Below, in pieces: positions 16,155 through 24,325 of a stretch of 64,000 nt of DNA (positions are counted from its first letter, which is position 1; every line of letters starts with the position of its first letter). The position numbers and the translations under genes are program-made. Under the pieces are notes generated by a model. It had not been told where the DNA came from. It was given only the letters and a program-made list of their open reading frames with translations, and searched no databases. Source of the DNA: Blautia_A aquisgranensis (GTDB lineage Bacteria; Bacillota; Clostridia; Lachnospirales; Lachnospiraceae); contig NZ_JBBMEJ010000010.1 of assembly GCF_040096615.1 (NCBI RefSeq), positions 62,001 to 126,000 on the forward strand, given 5' to 3'.

Positions 16155-17381
16155 CTATTTTACACAGATTTTTTTAAATTTCTTTTTACCTCGTTTAAGA
16201 ACGATTCCTTCGCCTGCGAAAGCATCTTTCTCAACTGCGTGGTAGATATCTGTGATCTTCTCTCCATCAAGAGATACTCCACCCTGCTGGATCGCACGGC
16301 GACCCTCAGAACGGCTTGGTACAAGCTCAGCTTTTACGAGAAGTGTGATCAGATCGATCTTTCCTTCTTCATTAAAATCTTCCTCTGCAAGCTCAGTTGT
16401 CGGCATATGAGAAGTATCCACTCCTGAGAAAAGTGCACGGGCACCTTCCTGAGCTTTCTTGGCTTCTTCCTCACCATGAACAAGCTCGGTAAGCTGGTAA
16501 GCAAGAACTTCTTTTGCCTTGTTCAGCTCACTGCCTTCCCATTTAGCCATCTCGTCGATCTCCTCAAGCGGAAGGAAGGTGAGAAGACGCATACATTTGA
16601 TAACGTCTGCATCATCAACATTTCTCCAGTACTGATAGAAATCAAACGGAGAAGTCTTATTCGGATCAAGCCATACAGCACCGGACTGGGTTTTTCCCAT
16701 TTTTTTGCCCTCGGAATTGAGAAGCAGGGTGATCGTCATGGCATATGCGTCCTTGCCAAGTTTACGACGGATCAGTTCTGTACCGCCAAGCATGTTACTC
16801 CACTGATCGTCTCCACCGAACTGCATATTACAGCCGTATTTCTGATACAGCATGTAGAAATCATAGCTCTGCATGATCATATAGTTGAATTCCAGGAAGC
16901 TTAAGCCTCTCTCCATACGCTGCTTGTAACACTCAGCTGTAAGCATACGGTTTACGGAAAAGTGAGCACCTACCTCACGGAGAAGCTCTACATAATTAAG
17001 ATTCATAAGCCAGTCAGCATTGTTTACCATAAGTGCTTTTCCATCGGAAAAATCGATAAAACGGCTCATCTGCTGTTTGAAACAGTCGATATTGTGCTGG
17101 ATTGTCTCTTTCGTCAGCATCTGACGCATATCTGTTCTTCCGGATGGATCTCCGATCATTCCGGTCCCACCGCCTAACAGTGCGATCGGACGGTTGCCTG
17201 CCATCTGCAGTCTCTTCATCAGGCAGAGAGCCATGAAGTGTCCAACATGAAGGCTGTCTGCGGTAGGATCAAAGCCGATATAAAATGTGGCCTTACCGTT
17301 GTTAACCAGATCCTTGATCTCTTCTTCGTCTGTAACCTGCGCGATCAGGCCACGTGCTTTCAGTTCTTCCCAAACTGTCAT
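16155..17381 (-). CDS. tyrS: Tyrosyl-tRNA synthetase
   Basis: The 408-residue class I synthetase has the ATP-binding HIGH-type motif (HVGH in DPTADSLHVGHFM), a KMSKS-type loop (KKMGKTQSG), and a C-terminal S4 RNA-binding domain (about 340-408). It charges tRNA-Tyr. The start at 17381 has AGGAGG 8 bases upstream. A longer frame to 17462 would translate the T-box terminator region and is rejected. Expression is controlled by the T-box at 17405-17706. Confidence 0.98.
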   Translation of the reverse strand: MTVWEELKARGLIAQVTDEEEIKDLVNNGKATFYIGFDPTADSLHVGHFMALCLMKRLQMAGNRPIALLGGGTGMIGDPSGRTDMRQMLTKETIQHNIDCFKQQMSRFIDFSDGKALMVNNADWLMNLNYVELLREVGAHFSVNRMLTAECYKQRMERGLSFLEFNYMIMQSYDFYMLYQKYGCNMQFGGDDQWSNMLGGTELIRRKLGKDAYAMTITLLLNSEGKKMGKTQSGAVWLDPNKTSPFDFYQYWRNVDDADVIKCMRLLTFLPLEEIDEMAKWEGSELNKAKEVLAYQLTELVHGEEEAKKAQEGARALFSGVDTSHMPTTELAEEDFNEEGKIDLITLLVKAELVPSRSEGRRAIQQGGVSLDGEKITDIYHAVEKDAFAGEGIVLKRGKKKFKKICVK

Positions 17382-17404
17382 TATTCTTTCCTCCTGTATA
17401 GTCG

Positions 17405-17706
17405 ATATAAAAAAGCCCGGTTTCTGTCCGTTTAGGACGAGAACCGGGTCCCGTGTTACCACCTAAATTTACAGAAAACTCGCATTTCCTGCCTCATCAA
17501 GTGAGCCTATATCCTGTTATCTAATACGATATAAAATCACTTCAGCACGATAACGGACGCCATTCCGTCGCAGCCTACTCAAAAAACTTCGGTGCGCAGC
17601 TCCGGGATGTATTCACAAAAGTTCTGCCCTGCGCCTCTCACCTTCCGGCTGCTCTCTGTAGGTTTCCCTCAGGCTACTTCTTCCCTTCCAAGCCTTTTAC
17701 TATACT
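17405..17706 (-). promoter_or_regulatory. Tyrosine T-box leader controlling tyrS-alaS
   Basis: The leader contains the T-box core AGGTGGTAACACG (complement of about 17449-17464), which overlaps an antiterminator. A strong terminator stem follows (GACCCGGTTCTCGTCC / GGACAGAAACCGGGC) with a U-run at 17408-17414. In the stem I region the sequence GTGAATACATC places a UAC tyrosine codon at 17609-17611 (complement), in the expected specifier position. Uncharged tRNA-Tyr pairing with both sites would prevent termination. The specifier assignment comes from reading the sequence, not from a folded model. Confidence 0.92.
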
Positions 17707-17712
17707 ATATGA

Positions 17713-17741
17713 AGTATACAAACTGCCTTTTTGTTTGTCAA
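17713..17741 (-). promoter_or_regulatory. Promoter of the tyrS T-box leader
   Basis: TTGACA (17736-17741) and TATACT (17713-17718) are separated by exactly 17 bases, a near-consensus sigma-A promoter just upstream of the T-box. Confidence 0.85.
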
Positions 17742-17780
17742 GGAATTTTGGATGTGCTTTGACAACTTAAAGTGACAAAA

Positions 17781-18260
17781 TTACCCATTTAGGCCTTCAT
17801 CTGTATAAAGCTCGCTTCCATCAGCGGCCGAAGTTGCAAGCTGGTCACAACGTTCATTTAACGGGTTATCCGCATGGCCTTTCACCCAGTGAAAACTTAC
17901 CTGGTGCTGTTCTTTTGCTTTCAGAAGCCGCTTCCAGAGATCCTGATTCTTGACATCTTCGTTTTTTCCACGTTTCCAGTTCTTCTTCAGCCAGGAATCG
18001 ATCCAGTGCTGGTTAAAAGCATCCACCAGATATTTGGAATCGGAATAAAGCTCCACCTGACAGGGGCGTGTAAGTGCCTCCAGTGCAACAATCGCAGCCA
18101 TCAGCTCCATTCGATTGTTGGTAGTTTTTTTATAACCCCTGAACAGCTCTCTCTCGTGGAGCTGTCCTTTGGTGTCAATATACTGGAGTATGGCTCCGTA
18201 TCCTCCTGGTCCGTCCGGGTTTCCCCTAGCTGCACCGTCGGTATAGATTTTTACCTGCAT
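17781..18260 (-). CDS. rnhA: Ribonuclease HI
   Basis: The 159-residue enzyme has the RNase H1 active-site carboxylates: Asp8 (IYTDGAARGNPG-like), Glu52 (NNRMELMAA), Asp74 (YSDSKY) and a C-terminal Asp in NERCDQLA. The HWVKGHADNPLNE segment is also typical. It removes the RNA strand of RNA:DNA hybrids. An AAGGAG-type ribosome-binding site precedes the ATG at 18260. It lies 35 bases downstream of the secreted hydrolase gene, so the two may be co-transcribed. Confidence 0.96.
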   Translation of the reverse strand: MQVKIYTDGAARGNPDGPGGYGAILQYIDTKGQLHERELFRGYKKTTNNRMELMAAIVALEALTRPCQVELYSDSKYLVDAFNQHWIDSWLKKNWKRGKNEDVKNQDLWKRLLKAKEQHQVSFHWVKGHADNPLNERCDQLATSAADGSELYTDEGLNG

Positions 18261-18295
18261 TTTCTCTTTTTCTCCTTATTTATGTTTTGTGGATT

Positions 18296-19573
18296 TTATA
18301 CCCAGTCTACAAAAAAGGTATGATCTTTATATACTTCATACTTCACCTTGCTGAAATTCAGCGGCTGTTTCTTGAAGTAGCTGTTCATCATGAAGTACAT
18401 ATAATTAAAATCTTTCTGTTTAAAACCACTCAATGTTCTAGGTTTTCCATTTTTTACATGATTTTTAAAAATAGTCATAGCCTCTCTTGCAGCCTGATAT
18501 GCAAGGGTACGGTTCTCAAAATTTCCATTGAGGCGTTTCAACAGTGCACCGTCACGGACTACTGAATACTGTGCCGTTGTAGTTCCCGGAATACTCTCAT
18601 AGATCACGCCACGGATCGTTGACGGAAATTCCTTATCAGATTTGATCGTACGGTTCAGAACGCAAAGTGCTACCGCTTCCATACCGATCTTTCCCTGATT
18701 TCCCGCTTCTGACTCGCACAGGGCAGCCAGAAGTGCTTCATCTGTTACCTTGCCATTGGCGATTCCCGAATGGCTCTTATATTCCTTGACCATGGTATAA
18801 TAACGGCTGTTTTTGGTATCATATACTTTAATGTTTCCATTACTCAGCGTCTGATTCGGACGTGAAGTGCTGCTGCCCTTAACAGTCGCGACACCATCGG
18901 AAGCGATCGTATAAGTCACACCGCTGACCGTTACAGTTGTGCTGACAGCCATTGCTCCATTTGATTTAAAATAATATTTCTTGCCGTCAATGGTCTTCAG
19001 GCCGGTACTCATGAATCCGGTGGTTTTGTCAAAATAATATGTGATTTTTTTTGATGTGTTATTAAGCCATCCAGTAGCCATTACTCCAGATTTACTGTAG
19101 AAGTACCGTTTCTGTCCTTTGCTGTTTGTCATCCAGCCGGTAGCCATTACTCCTTCACCACTTGTAAAGTAATATTTATTACCTTTACTGTCTGTCATCC
19201 AGCCTCTCGTCAGCTTACCGGTTTTCGTATTAAAATATCGTTTGTGATTCTTGGAATCTGTCAGCCAGCCAGTTACCATGACGCCTTTTTTACTTGTGAA
19301 ATAATAGGTTTTCTTGCCACTCACCTTAAGCCAGCCTTTAACCTGAACTCCTGTTGTCTTACTGAAATAATACTTATATTTTCCTAATGTCAGCCAGCCT
19401 TTCTGCTTACTTCCGTCACTTTTTATGTAATAGGTTTTTCCGCTGATCGTCTTAAAACCGGCTGTAGCAGCCTGAACCTCTGTTTCAGAATGCAGAAGAA
19501 AAGTACATCCCATGATCAAAAGTGCAGTCAGCAAAAGCCCTTTCAGCCATTTTTTATTTTTGAAGTTTTTCAT
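18296..19573 (-). CDS. Secreted SleB-type cell-wall hydrolase with eight cell-wall-binding repeats
   Basis: The roughly 425-residue precursor begins with a Lys-rich segment and a hydrophobic signal peptide (about residues 9-32). Eight tandem repeats of about 20 residues follow, each of the form GWLxxxGKxYYFxxxxGxMxT, the choline/glucan-binding type. The C-terminal 170 residues are a Hydrolase_2/SleB-like domain (ALLAALCESEAGNQGKIGM, VALCVLNRTI), a fold of spore-cortex and cell-wall lytic enzymes. The start at 19573 has GGGGAAAA upstream; an ATG four codons earlier is possible. A consensus promoter at 19655-19683 indicates vegetative expression, which argues against a strictly sporulation-specific role. 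Confidence 0.88.
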   Translation of the reverse strand: MKNFKNKKWLKGLLLTALLIMGCTFLLHSETEVQAATAGFKTISGKTYYIKSDGSKQKGWLTLGKYKYYFSKTTGVQVKGWLKVSGKKTYYFTSKKGVMVTGWLTDSKNHKRYFNTKTGKLTRGWMTDSKGNKYYFTSGEGVMATGWMTNSKGQKRYFYSKSGVMATGWLNNTSKKITYYFDKTTGFMSTGLKTIDGKKYYFKSNGAMAVSTTVTVSGVTYTIASDGVATVKGSSTSRPNQTLSNGNIKVYDTKNSRYYTMVKEYKSHSGIANGKVTDEALLAALCESEAGNQGKIGMEAVALCVLNRTIKSDKEFPSTIRGVIYESIPGTTTAQYSVVRDGALLKRLNGNFENRTLAYQAAREAMTIFKNHVKNGKPRTLSGFKQKDFNYMYFMMNSYFKKQPLNFSKVKYEVYKDHTFFVDWV

Positions 19574-19654
19574 AATTTTCCCCATTTCTTTTTTACAGAT
19601 ATCGAAATAACCGGCTCTGTTTCTAAAAAATTACAAAATTGTTACATTGCGTTT

Positions 19655-19683
19655 ATTATATCGTAACGAATAAATGCTGTCAA
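19655..19683 (-). promoter_or_regulatory. Consensus sigma-A promoter of the cell-wall hydrolase
   Basis: Both hexamers match consensus exactly: TTGACA (19678-19683) and TATAAT (19655-19660), 17 bases apart. Confidence 0.88.
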
Positions 19684-19755
19684 CTTTTTTGTAACCCGGG
19701 ACAACTCATGTCCGTATTATGAAAGTGTAAAACAAAATTTGCGGAGGACTTATTG

Positions 19756-20064
19756 ATGAGTGACTTAGCTGCTACAAACTGCGGATGTGCAAATGATTGC
19801 GGATGTGATTCTGGCTGTGGATGCGGCAATTCCTGCGGCTGCAACAATGGATGTGGATGTGGCAATGGCGGATTTCCTGCTTTTAATAATGGAGGAAATT
19901 CCTGCTCCTGCATTCTCTGGATCATCTGTCTTCTGTGCTGCTGCGGAAACGGAAACAATTCCTGTGGCTGCAACAATGGATGTAATGACAGTTGCTGGAT
20001 CATCATCCTTCTTCTGCTCTGCTGCGGAAATAATGGCTGGGGCGGATGCAATAACTGCTGCTGA
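19756..20064 (+). CDS. Cysteine-rich small protein (chorion-like), function unknown
   Basis: The 102-residue product contains 25 cysteines. The N-terminal third is made of short CGC units separated by Asn, Gly, Asp or Ser (CGCANDCGCDSGCGCGNSCG). Two hydrophobic patches rich in Ile, Leu and Cys follow (CILWIICLLCCC and WIIILLLLCC), each followed by Gly/Asn/Cys sequence. The start at ATG 19756 is 8 bases after CGGAGG. Similar proteins in Clostridia are labelled 'chorion class high-cysteine' by composition only. It could bind metal, form a disulphide-linked coat, or insert in membranes. It has its own terminator and is divergent from the wall hydrolase. Confidence 0.8.
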   Translation: MSDLAATNCGCANDCGCDSGCGCGNSCGCNNGCGCGNGGFPAFNNGGNSCSCILWIICLLCCCGNGNNSCGCNNGCNDSCWIIILLLLCCGNNGWGGCNNCC

Positions 20065-20080
20065 AATTTCTGAACTGCTC

Positions 20081-20117
20081 AAAAAAGGGCTGCCAGATCG
20101 TGGCGGCCCTTTTCTTA
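20081..20117 (+). terminator. Terminator of the cysteine-rich gene
   Basis: AAAAGGGCTGCC and GGCGGCCCTTTT form a strong GC stem with a short loop, followed by CTT. The A-rich left flank also lets it work for the minus-strand gene at 20146. Confidence 0.85.
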
Positions 20118-20145
20118 AAATTACGAAAATTTGATCCATCTGCTT

Positions 20146-20304
20146 CTATTTCCTGTTATTGTCTATATTCTGCTGGCGTTTTTTCGGAAATGACTTTTGG
20201 GACTTCGCCTGAAGTTTTTTTTTCTTTTCCTCCATACAATCCAGATCGATTTCATAAAAAGCATTTCCATCTATCACAAGCTTCTGATTCTTTTCTTTTT
20301 CCAT
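20146..20304 (-). CDS. Small charged protein, unknown function (52 residues)
   Basis: An ATG at 20304 with GGAGATCAGAT upstream opens a 52-codon gene. The product begins MEKEKNQKLVIDGNAFYEID, a compact folded-looking segment, and ends in a very basic tail (KKRQQNIDNNRK). I recognise no domain. The good ribosome-binding site and the converging terminator support a real gene. A longer frame from 20385 has no ribosome-binding site. Confidence 0.6.
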   Translation of the reverse strand: MEKEKNQKLVIDGNAFYEIDLDCMEEKKKKLQAKSQKSFPKKRQQNIDNNRK

Positions 20305-20448
20305 ATCTGATCTCCTTAAATTTTTCTTTCTATATAAAATGCTGCGGATCTCGGAATCTTTCACTCCTGTTTTATAATATGGCAATACCTAGATTTCTGT
20401 CATATTTGTTTCAAAAAAATCATAGATTTCAGGAAAAAGGACTTTTTT

Positions 20449-20805
20449 ATGGAACAGGATTTTATCGCAAGAACTGCTCTTGATGAACTGGTAGAAAGTG
20501 ACCAGGATCAGATCATAAAAGCTATGGTTCCATATCTGCCAGCTTCCGGACAGCAGTTCTTGTCAGTGTATGCAAAAACCCGTGAGCTTATGAACACCAT
20601 GGCACTTTTTCATGGACAAAAAAATCGTGCCGATATGCAGGCGGCCGGTGTTTCGGGAACAGATCCGCTTTCCATGCTTCAGGATATACGTAAATGTTGT
20701 GGCGGAGAAAGCCGCAGGCAAATCGATCACATTACAAGTCTTATCGCCACCATACAGATGATGAAGATCATGAACGAAGATCCTCCAGGAGGTGAAAATC
20801 CATGA
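20449..20805 (+). CDS. Conserved-looking helical protein of unknown function, first of a pair
   Basis: The 118-residue, mostly helical, soluble product has no signal peptide or membrane segment. It contains a Met-rich segment (TRELMNTMALF, IATIQMMKIMNE) and a CCGG pair. Start: ATG 20449 with AAAAGGA upstream. Its stop overlaps the next gene's start (ATGA), so the two are translationally coupled and probably act together. I do not recognise a family. Confidence 0.75.
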   Translation: MEQDFIARTALDELVESDQDQIIKAMVPYLPASGQQFLSVYAKTRELMNTMALFHGQKNRADMQAAGVSGTDPLSMLQDIRKCCGGESRRQIDHITSLIATIQMMKIMNEDPPGGENP

Positions 20806-21077
20806 GTGATGACTGGAAAAACGATCCAAAACTGTCCCAAATGGATTCCCGGAAGCTTGCCATGCTTCAAAATCTTGCAGATCAGGGACTTGGAAAAAAT
20901 CCCTCTGAGCTTCTGCCATTTATTATGAGTGCAGCATCCCGGGGAAAAAATGCAGGATTAAATTTCAGTTCTGAGGAGATTTCCACGATCATCGATGTGA
21001 TCAAAGCCGGAAAAAGTCCGGCTGAAGCAGCAAGGCTTGACCGTATCGTAAATCTGATGAAAATGATACAGCGGTAA
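20802..21077 (+). CDS. Small helical protein of unknown function, second of a pair
   Basis: The 91-residue product starts MSDDWKNDPKLSQMDSRKLA and ends with a Met-rich helix (IVNLMKMIQR) resembling the tail of its upstream partner. A strong AGGAGG lies within the end of the preceding gene, and the ATGA overlap couples the two. A terminator follows directly. No known domain is recognised; the sequence looks like an alpha-helical bundle. Confidence 0.75.
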   Translation: MSDDWKNDPKLSQMDSRKLAMLQNLADQGLGKNPSELLPFIMSAASRGKNAGLNFSSEEISTIIDVIKAGKSPAEAARLDRIVNLMKMIQR

Positions 21078-21084
21078 TTTTTTC

Positions 21085-21124
21085 TTTCCCGGAACAGATT
21101 GTATTTGTTCCGGGAATATTTTCA
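21085..21124 (+). terminator. Terminator after the small-gene pair
   Basis: TTCCCGGAACA and TGTTCCGGGAA form a perfect 11-bp stem, followed by TATTTT. Confidence 0.88.
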
Positions 21125-21261
21125 TCTCAAATTCTATAGAAATCACGTCAAAATTTATAAAATATACCCATTCTTTTTGTGCACTTTTTGACAATTTTTT
21201 ATCATTTTTTCTCTTTCTTATTATATCAGTATATGATATACTTGTCCGTGAAATGAATGAT

Positions 21262-21372
21262 ATGCAAAATAGGGCTTTATGCGTCAAGTGTTTGGCGAAT
21301 GGGGAGTTGTCGCCAGAACGAAAAGTACGTCTTACGGTATGAAGCTCGCACCCGTTGCAGCAATATAAGAGA
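21262..21372 (+). promoter_or_regulatory. Tetrahydrofolate (THF) riboswitch upstream of folE
   Basis: The leader contains the conserved blocks GCGTCAAGTGTTTGGCGAAT, GGG-GTTGTCGCCAGAACGAA and CGGTATGAAGCTCGCACCCG in the order of the THF riboswitch, with pairing TGGCGA...TCGCCA. It lies 130 bases before folE, a gene commonly controlled by this class. A -10-like TATACT (21237-21242) lies just upstream. The following segment (GAGAATATCTCATA, then AGGGCTTTTTTC) may form the expression platform. THF is expected to lower expression of the folate operon. Confidence 0.85.
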
Positions 21373-21504
21373 ATATCTCATATTGTGTAGGGCTTTTTTC
21401 GACATACGTTCTATTACAATTGGAGATATCTTTTTTTATGCTCAAAAATAAAAAAGACAGTCTCCGAAAGCTGTGATTTATTTAACAAATGGAGGTTGTT
21501 ATTT

Positions 21505-22062
21505 ATGGTAGACAAAGCAAAGGTTGAAGAGGCAATCAAGCTTCTTCTCGAGGGAATCGGTGAAGATGTTGACAGAGAAGGTCTGCAGGGTACTCCTGAG
21601 CGCATCGCCCGTATGTGCGAGGAAATTTACGGCGGACTTGACAAAGAGGCGGATGAATATCTTCAGAAACAGTTCCATGTAGAAAACAATGAAATGGTTC
21701 TTGAAAAAGATATTACTTTTTATTCCATGTGTGAGCACCATCTGATGCCTTTTTACGGAAAAGCCCATGTCGCATATATTCCAAACGGAAAAGTTACCGG
21801 ACTGAGCAAACTGGCCCGCACCGTTGATCTTTATGCAAGAAGACCTCAGATTCAGGAGCGCCTTACCGTTCAGATTGCAGATGCACTGGAAAGAGTTCTT
21901 GATCCGAAGGGCATCATGATCATGCTGGAGGCTGAACATACCTGTATGACCATGCGTGGAATCAAAAAACCGGGAAGTAAGACGATCACCACGGTTACCC
22001 GTGGTGAATTCAAAGAAAACATGGAACTTCAGAAACAGTTCCTCGCCATGGTCAAAGACTGA
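21505..22062 (+). CDS. folE: GTP cyclohydrolase I
   Basis: The 185-residue enzyme catalyses the first step of folate synthesis, GTP to dihydroneopterin triphosphate. The zinc-site residues are visible in YSMCEHHLMPF and in EHTCMTMRG. The ATG at 21505 has GGAGG upstream; a TTG three codons earlier is not preferred. It is the first gene of folE-HD-folP-folBK and its stop overlaps the next start (TGATG). Confidence 0.97.
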   Translation: MVDKAKVEEAIKLLLEGIGEDVDREGLQGTPERIARMCEEIYGGLDKEADEYLQKQFHVENNEMVLEKDITFYSMCEHHLMPFYGKAHVAYIPNGKVTGLSKLARTVDLYARRPQIQERLTVQIADALERVLDPKGIMIMLEAEHTCMTMRGIKKPGSKTITTVTRGEFKENMELQKQFLAMVKD

Positions 22063-22538
22063 TGGACAGAGTGAATCAGATCTGGAACCATCCTTTATAC
22101 CAGCAAGAGCTTCAGAAGCTTCAGATTCTGGAAAAGGACAGAGAATTCTGCAGACATACACCGGAGCATTTTCTGGATGTTGCAAGGCTTGCTTATATCG
22201 AAGCTCTTGAACATGGATATTCTGTCACAAAAGAAATGATCTACTGTACTGCTCTTCTTCATGATATCGGCCGTGCCAGACAATATGAGGATGGTACTCC
22301 TCATGATGAAGCCGGTGCTGTTATTGCCCAGCAGATTCTTTCAGAGATCGGCTTTTCCTCTGAAGAAACAGAGGCTATTGTCTCAGCGATCCGTGGACAC
22401 CGCGCACAGACGGAACAGTCTCTTCTGGGAAAAATGATCTATACAGCAGACAAAAGATCCAGAAACTGTTTTTCCTGTAAGTCGGAGCCGGAATGCTACT
22501 GGGCTCCTGTGAAAAAAAATATGACGATCCAATATTAG
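22062..22538 (+). CDS. HD-domain phosphohydrolase in the folate operon
   Basis: The 158-residue protein carries an HD metal-binding motif (ALLHDIGRARQYED, preceded by H at HTPEHFLDVARL). Such proteins are metal-dependent phosphohydrolases. Folate synthesis needs removal of pyrophosphate and phosphate from dihydroneopterin triphosphate, and no dedicated phosphatase gene is nearby, so it could supply that step; this is inference. It has Cys-rich sequence near the end (NCFSCKSEPECYW). It overlaps folE by one base, and folP begins 11 bases after its stop. Confidence 0.82.
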   Translation: MDRVNQIWNHPLYQQELQKLQILEKDREFCRHTPEHFLDVARLAYIEALEHGYSVTKEMIYCTALLHDIGRARQYEDGTPHDEAGAVIAQQILSEIGFSSEETEAIVSAIRGHRAQTEQSLLGKMIYTADKRSRNCFSCKSEPECYWAPVKKNMTIQY

Positions 22539-22549
22539 GAGGTTTTTCC

Positions 22550-23356
22550 ATGAAAATCGGAAATCGTGAATTTGATGTAAAAAATAAAACATATATCATG
22601 GGTATCTTGAATGTCACACCGGACTCTTTTTCAGACGGCGGCAAATGGAATGATATGGACCATGCCCTGAAACACACAGAGGCCATGATCGCAGAGGGTG
22701 CGGACATTCTGGATATCGGCGGCGAATCTACCCGTCCGGGACATACTCCGGTAAGTGCCCAGGAAGAGATCGAGCGTGTACTGCCAGTGATCGAGGCTGT
22801 AAAGAGCCGTTTTGATATCCCGATCTCTGTGGATACATACAAGGGCTGTGTTGCGGAGGAATCCCTGAAACATGGTGCTGATCTTATCAACGATATCTGG
22901 GGACTGAAATATGATCCTGAGATGGCTCCTGTTATTGCAAAATATCAGGCTCCGTGCTGTCTGATGCACAATAAAGACAATACAGATTACAATAACTTCA
23001 TTGTGGACATGCTTGCAGAAACGCAGGAATGTGTCAACATTGCCAAACGTGCAGGTATTGCTGACGATAAGATTATTCTTGATCCGGGTGTCGGCTTTGG
23101 AAAAACCTACGAGATGAATCTGAGGACTATGGATAATCTGGAGCTTTTCCAGAAGCTTGGCTATCCGGTACTTCTTGGTACCTCCAGAAAATCCATGATT
23201 GGTCTTGCTCTTGACCTTCCGGTTGACCAGCGTGTAGAGGGAACTCTTGCCACAACTGTGATCGGAATCATGAAAGGCTGTGCTTTTGTCCGTGTTCACG
23301 ACATCAAAGAAAACAAACGCGTGATCAAGATGACAGAAGCAATCCTTGGACGTTAG
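22550..23356 (+). CDS. folP: Dihydropteroate synthase
   Basis: The 268-residue TIM-barrel enzyme has both family signatures: MGILNVTPDSFSDGGKW and ADILDIGGESTRPG. It joins dihydropterin pyrophosphate with p-aminobenzoate and is the sulphonamide target. The ATG at 22550 has TTAGGAGG upstream. The reading frame extends further 5' without a ribosome-binding site, overlapping the HD gene, so the internal ATG is preferred. Confidence 0.97.
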   Translation: MKIGNREFDVKNKTYIMGILNVTPDSFSDGGKWNDMDHALKHTEAMIAEGADILDIGGESTRPGHTPVSAQEEIERVLPVIEAVKSRFDIPISVDTYKGCVAEESLKHGADLINDIWGLKYDPEMAPVIAKYQAPCCLMHNKDNTDYNNFIVDMLAETQECVNIAKRAGIADDKIILDPGVGFGKTYEMNLRTMDNLELFQKLGYPVLLGTSRKSMIGLALDLPVDQRVEGTLATTVIGIMKGCAFVRVHDIKENKRVIKMTEAILGR

Positions 23357-23367
23357 GAGGTCTTTGG

Positions 23368-24189
23368 ATGGATAAAATCGAAATCAGAGATCTGGAAATT
23401 TTTGCAAATCATGGTGTATTTCCTGAAGAAACCGCACTTGGACAGAAATTTGTAGTTTCTACTGTCATGTATACAGAAACGCGTCCGGCCGGTCTTAAGG
23501 ACGATCTTTCTCTGTCAATCAATTATGGAGAGGTCAGCCATATGATCACAGAGTTTCTTCAGAAAAACACTTACAAACTTCTTGAAACAGCTTCTGAGAA
23601 GCTGGCAGAAATGCTGCTTCTCTCTCTTCCGCTTCTGAAAAAAGTTACGGTCCGTATTGAGAAACCGTGGGCGCCTGTCGGTCTTCCGCTTAAAACCGTA
23701 GCTGTGGAGATCACCCGGGAATGGCACACTGCTTATATTGCTTTTGGGTCCAATATGGGAGATAAGAAAAAATATCTGGATGATGCGATCCAGGGACTTC
23801 GTGATATGAAAGAGATCGTTGTCGAGAAAGTTTCTGACTATCTTGTAACAGAACCTTATGGCGGTGTGGAACAGGATAAATTCCTGAATGGTGCATTACG
23901 TGTGCGTACACTTCTTTCACCGGAGGAGCTGCTTGACAGACTGCATGTGTTAGAACAGGCTGCTGACAGGAAACGGATTGTTCACTGGGGTCCCCGGACT
24001 CTGGATCTGGATATCCTGTTTTATGATGATCTGGTGATCGATACGGAGGAGCTTCATGTGCCTCATATCGATATGGAGAACCGTGATTTTGTGCTGAAGC
24101 CTATGGTGGAGATTGCTCCGTATTTGAGACATCCGGTGCTGAACCTGACGATGGAGCAGTTGTTAAAAAAACTTGAGGAAAAAAATTAG
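23368..24189 (+). CDS. folK: Bifunctional dihydroneopterin aldolase / HPPK (FolB-FolK fusion)
   Basis: The 273-residue fusion has residues 1-118 as FolB (IRDLEIFANHGVFPEE, and Glu in the SINYGEV region) and residues 120-273 as 6-hydroxymethyl-7,8-dihydropterin pyrophosphokinase. HPPK is marked by YIAFGSNMGD and the signature GPRTLDLDILFYDD. It performs two consecutive steps just before FolP. The gene follows folP by 11 bases with its own AGGAGG and ends the operon. Such fusions occur in streptococci and Lachnospiraceae. Confidence 0.95.
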   Translation: MDKIEIRDLEIFANHGVFPEETALGQKFVVSTVMYTETRPAGLKDDLSLSINYGEVSHMITEFLQKNTYKLLETASEKLAEMLLLSLPLLKKVTVRIEKPWAPVGLPLKTVAVEITREWHTAYIAFGSNMGDKKKYLDDAIQGLRDMKEIVVEKVSDYLVTEPYGGVEQDKFLNGALRVRTLLSPEELLDRLHVLEQAADRKRIVHWGPRTLDLDILFYDDLVIDTEELHVPHIDMENRDFVLKPMVEIAPYLRHPVLNLTMEQLLKKLEEKN

Positions 24190-24213
24190 TGTTTTTTTGA
24201 AAAAAAATAAAAC

Positions 24214-24262
24214 CATGGGGAAGGGAGGCATTCATAGTTGCGAAGGCCATTTCCCTTCCCCA
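24214..24262. repeat. Inverted repeat, long hairpin after folBK
   Basis: TGGGGAAGGGA (24216-24226) and TCCCTTCCCCA (24252-24262) form a perfect 11-bp stem with a 25-base loop. A second smaller hairpin follows, CCACGCT/AGCGTGG (about 24279-24302). Neither has a U-tract. Confidence 0.6.
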
Positions 24263-24325
24263 CACCCCTTCCCTCTGGCCACGCTTAAAACATTTGAGCG
24301 TGGTAATTTGTTGGTAAATAATATC

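Noticed and set aside
17381..17462. Longer tyrS start
   Set aside because: It would translate the T-box terminator; the GGAGG-supported ATG at 17381 is the family start.
19756..19900. Short GC-rich repeats that could look like a CRISPR or tandem repeat array
   Set aside because: They are degenerate CGC codon repeats in a coding gene, without spacers of constant length.
19680..20051. Pro/Gln/His-rich minus-strand frame
   Set aside because: It is the antisense of the repetitive Cys-rich gene; the composition is a mirror effect of GC-rich repeats.
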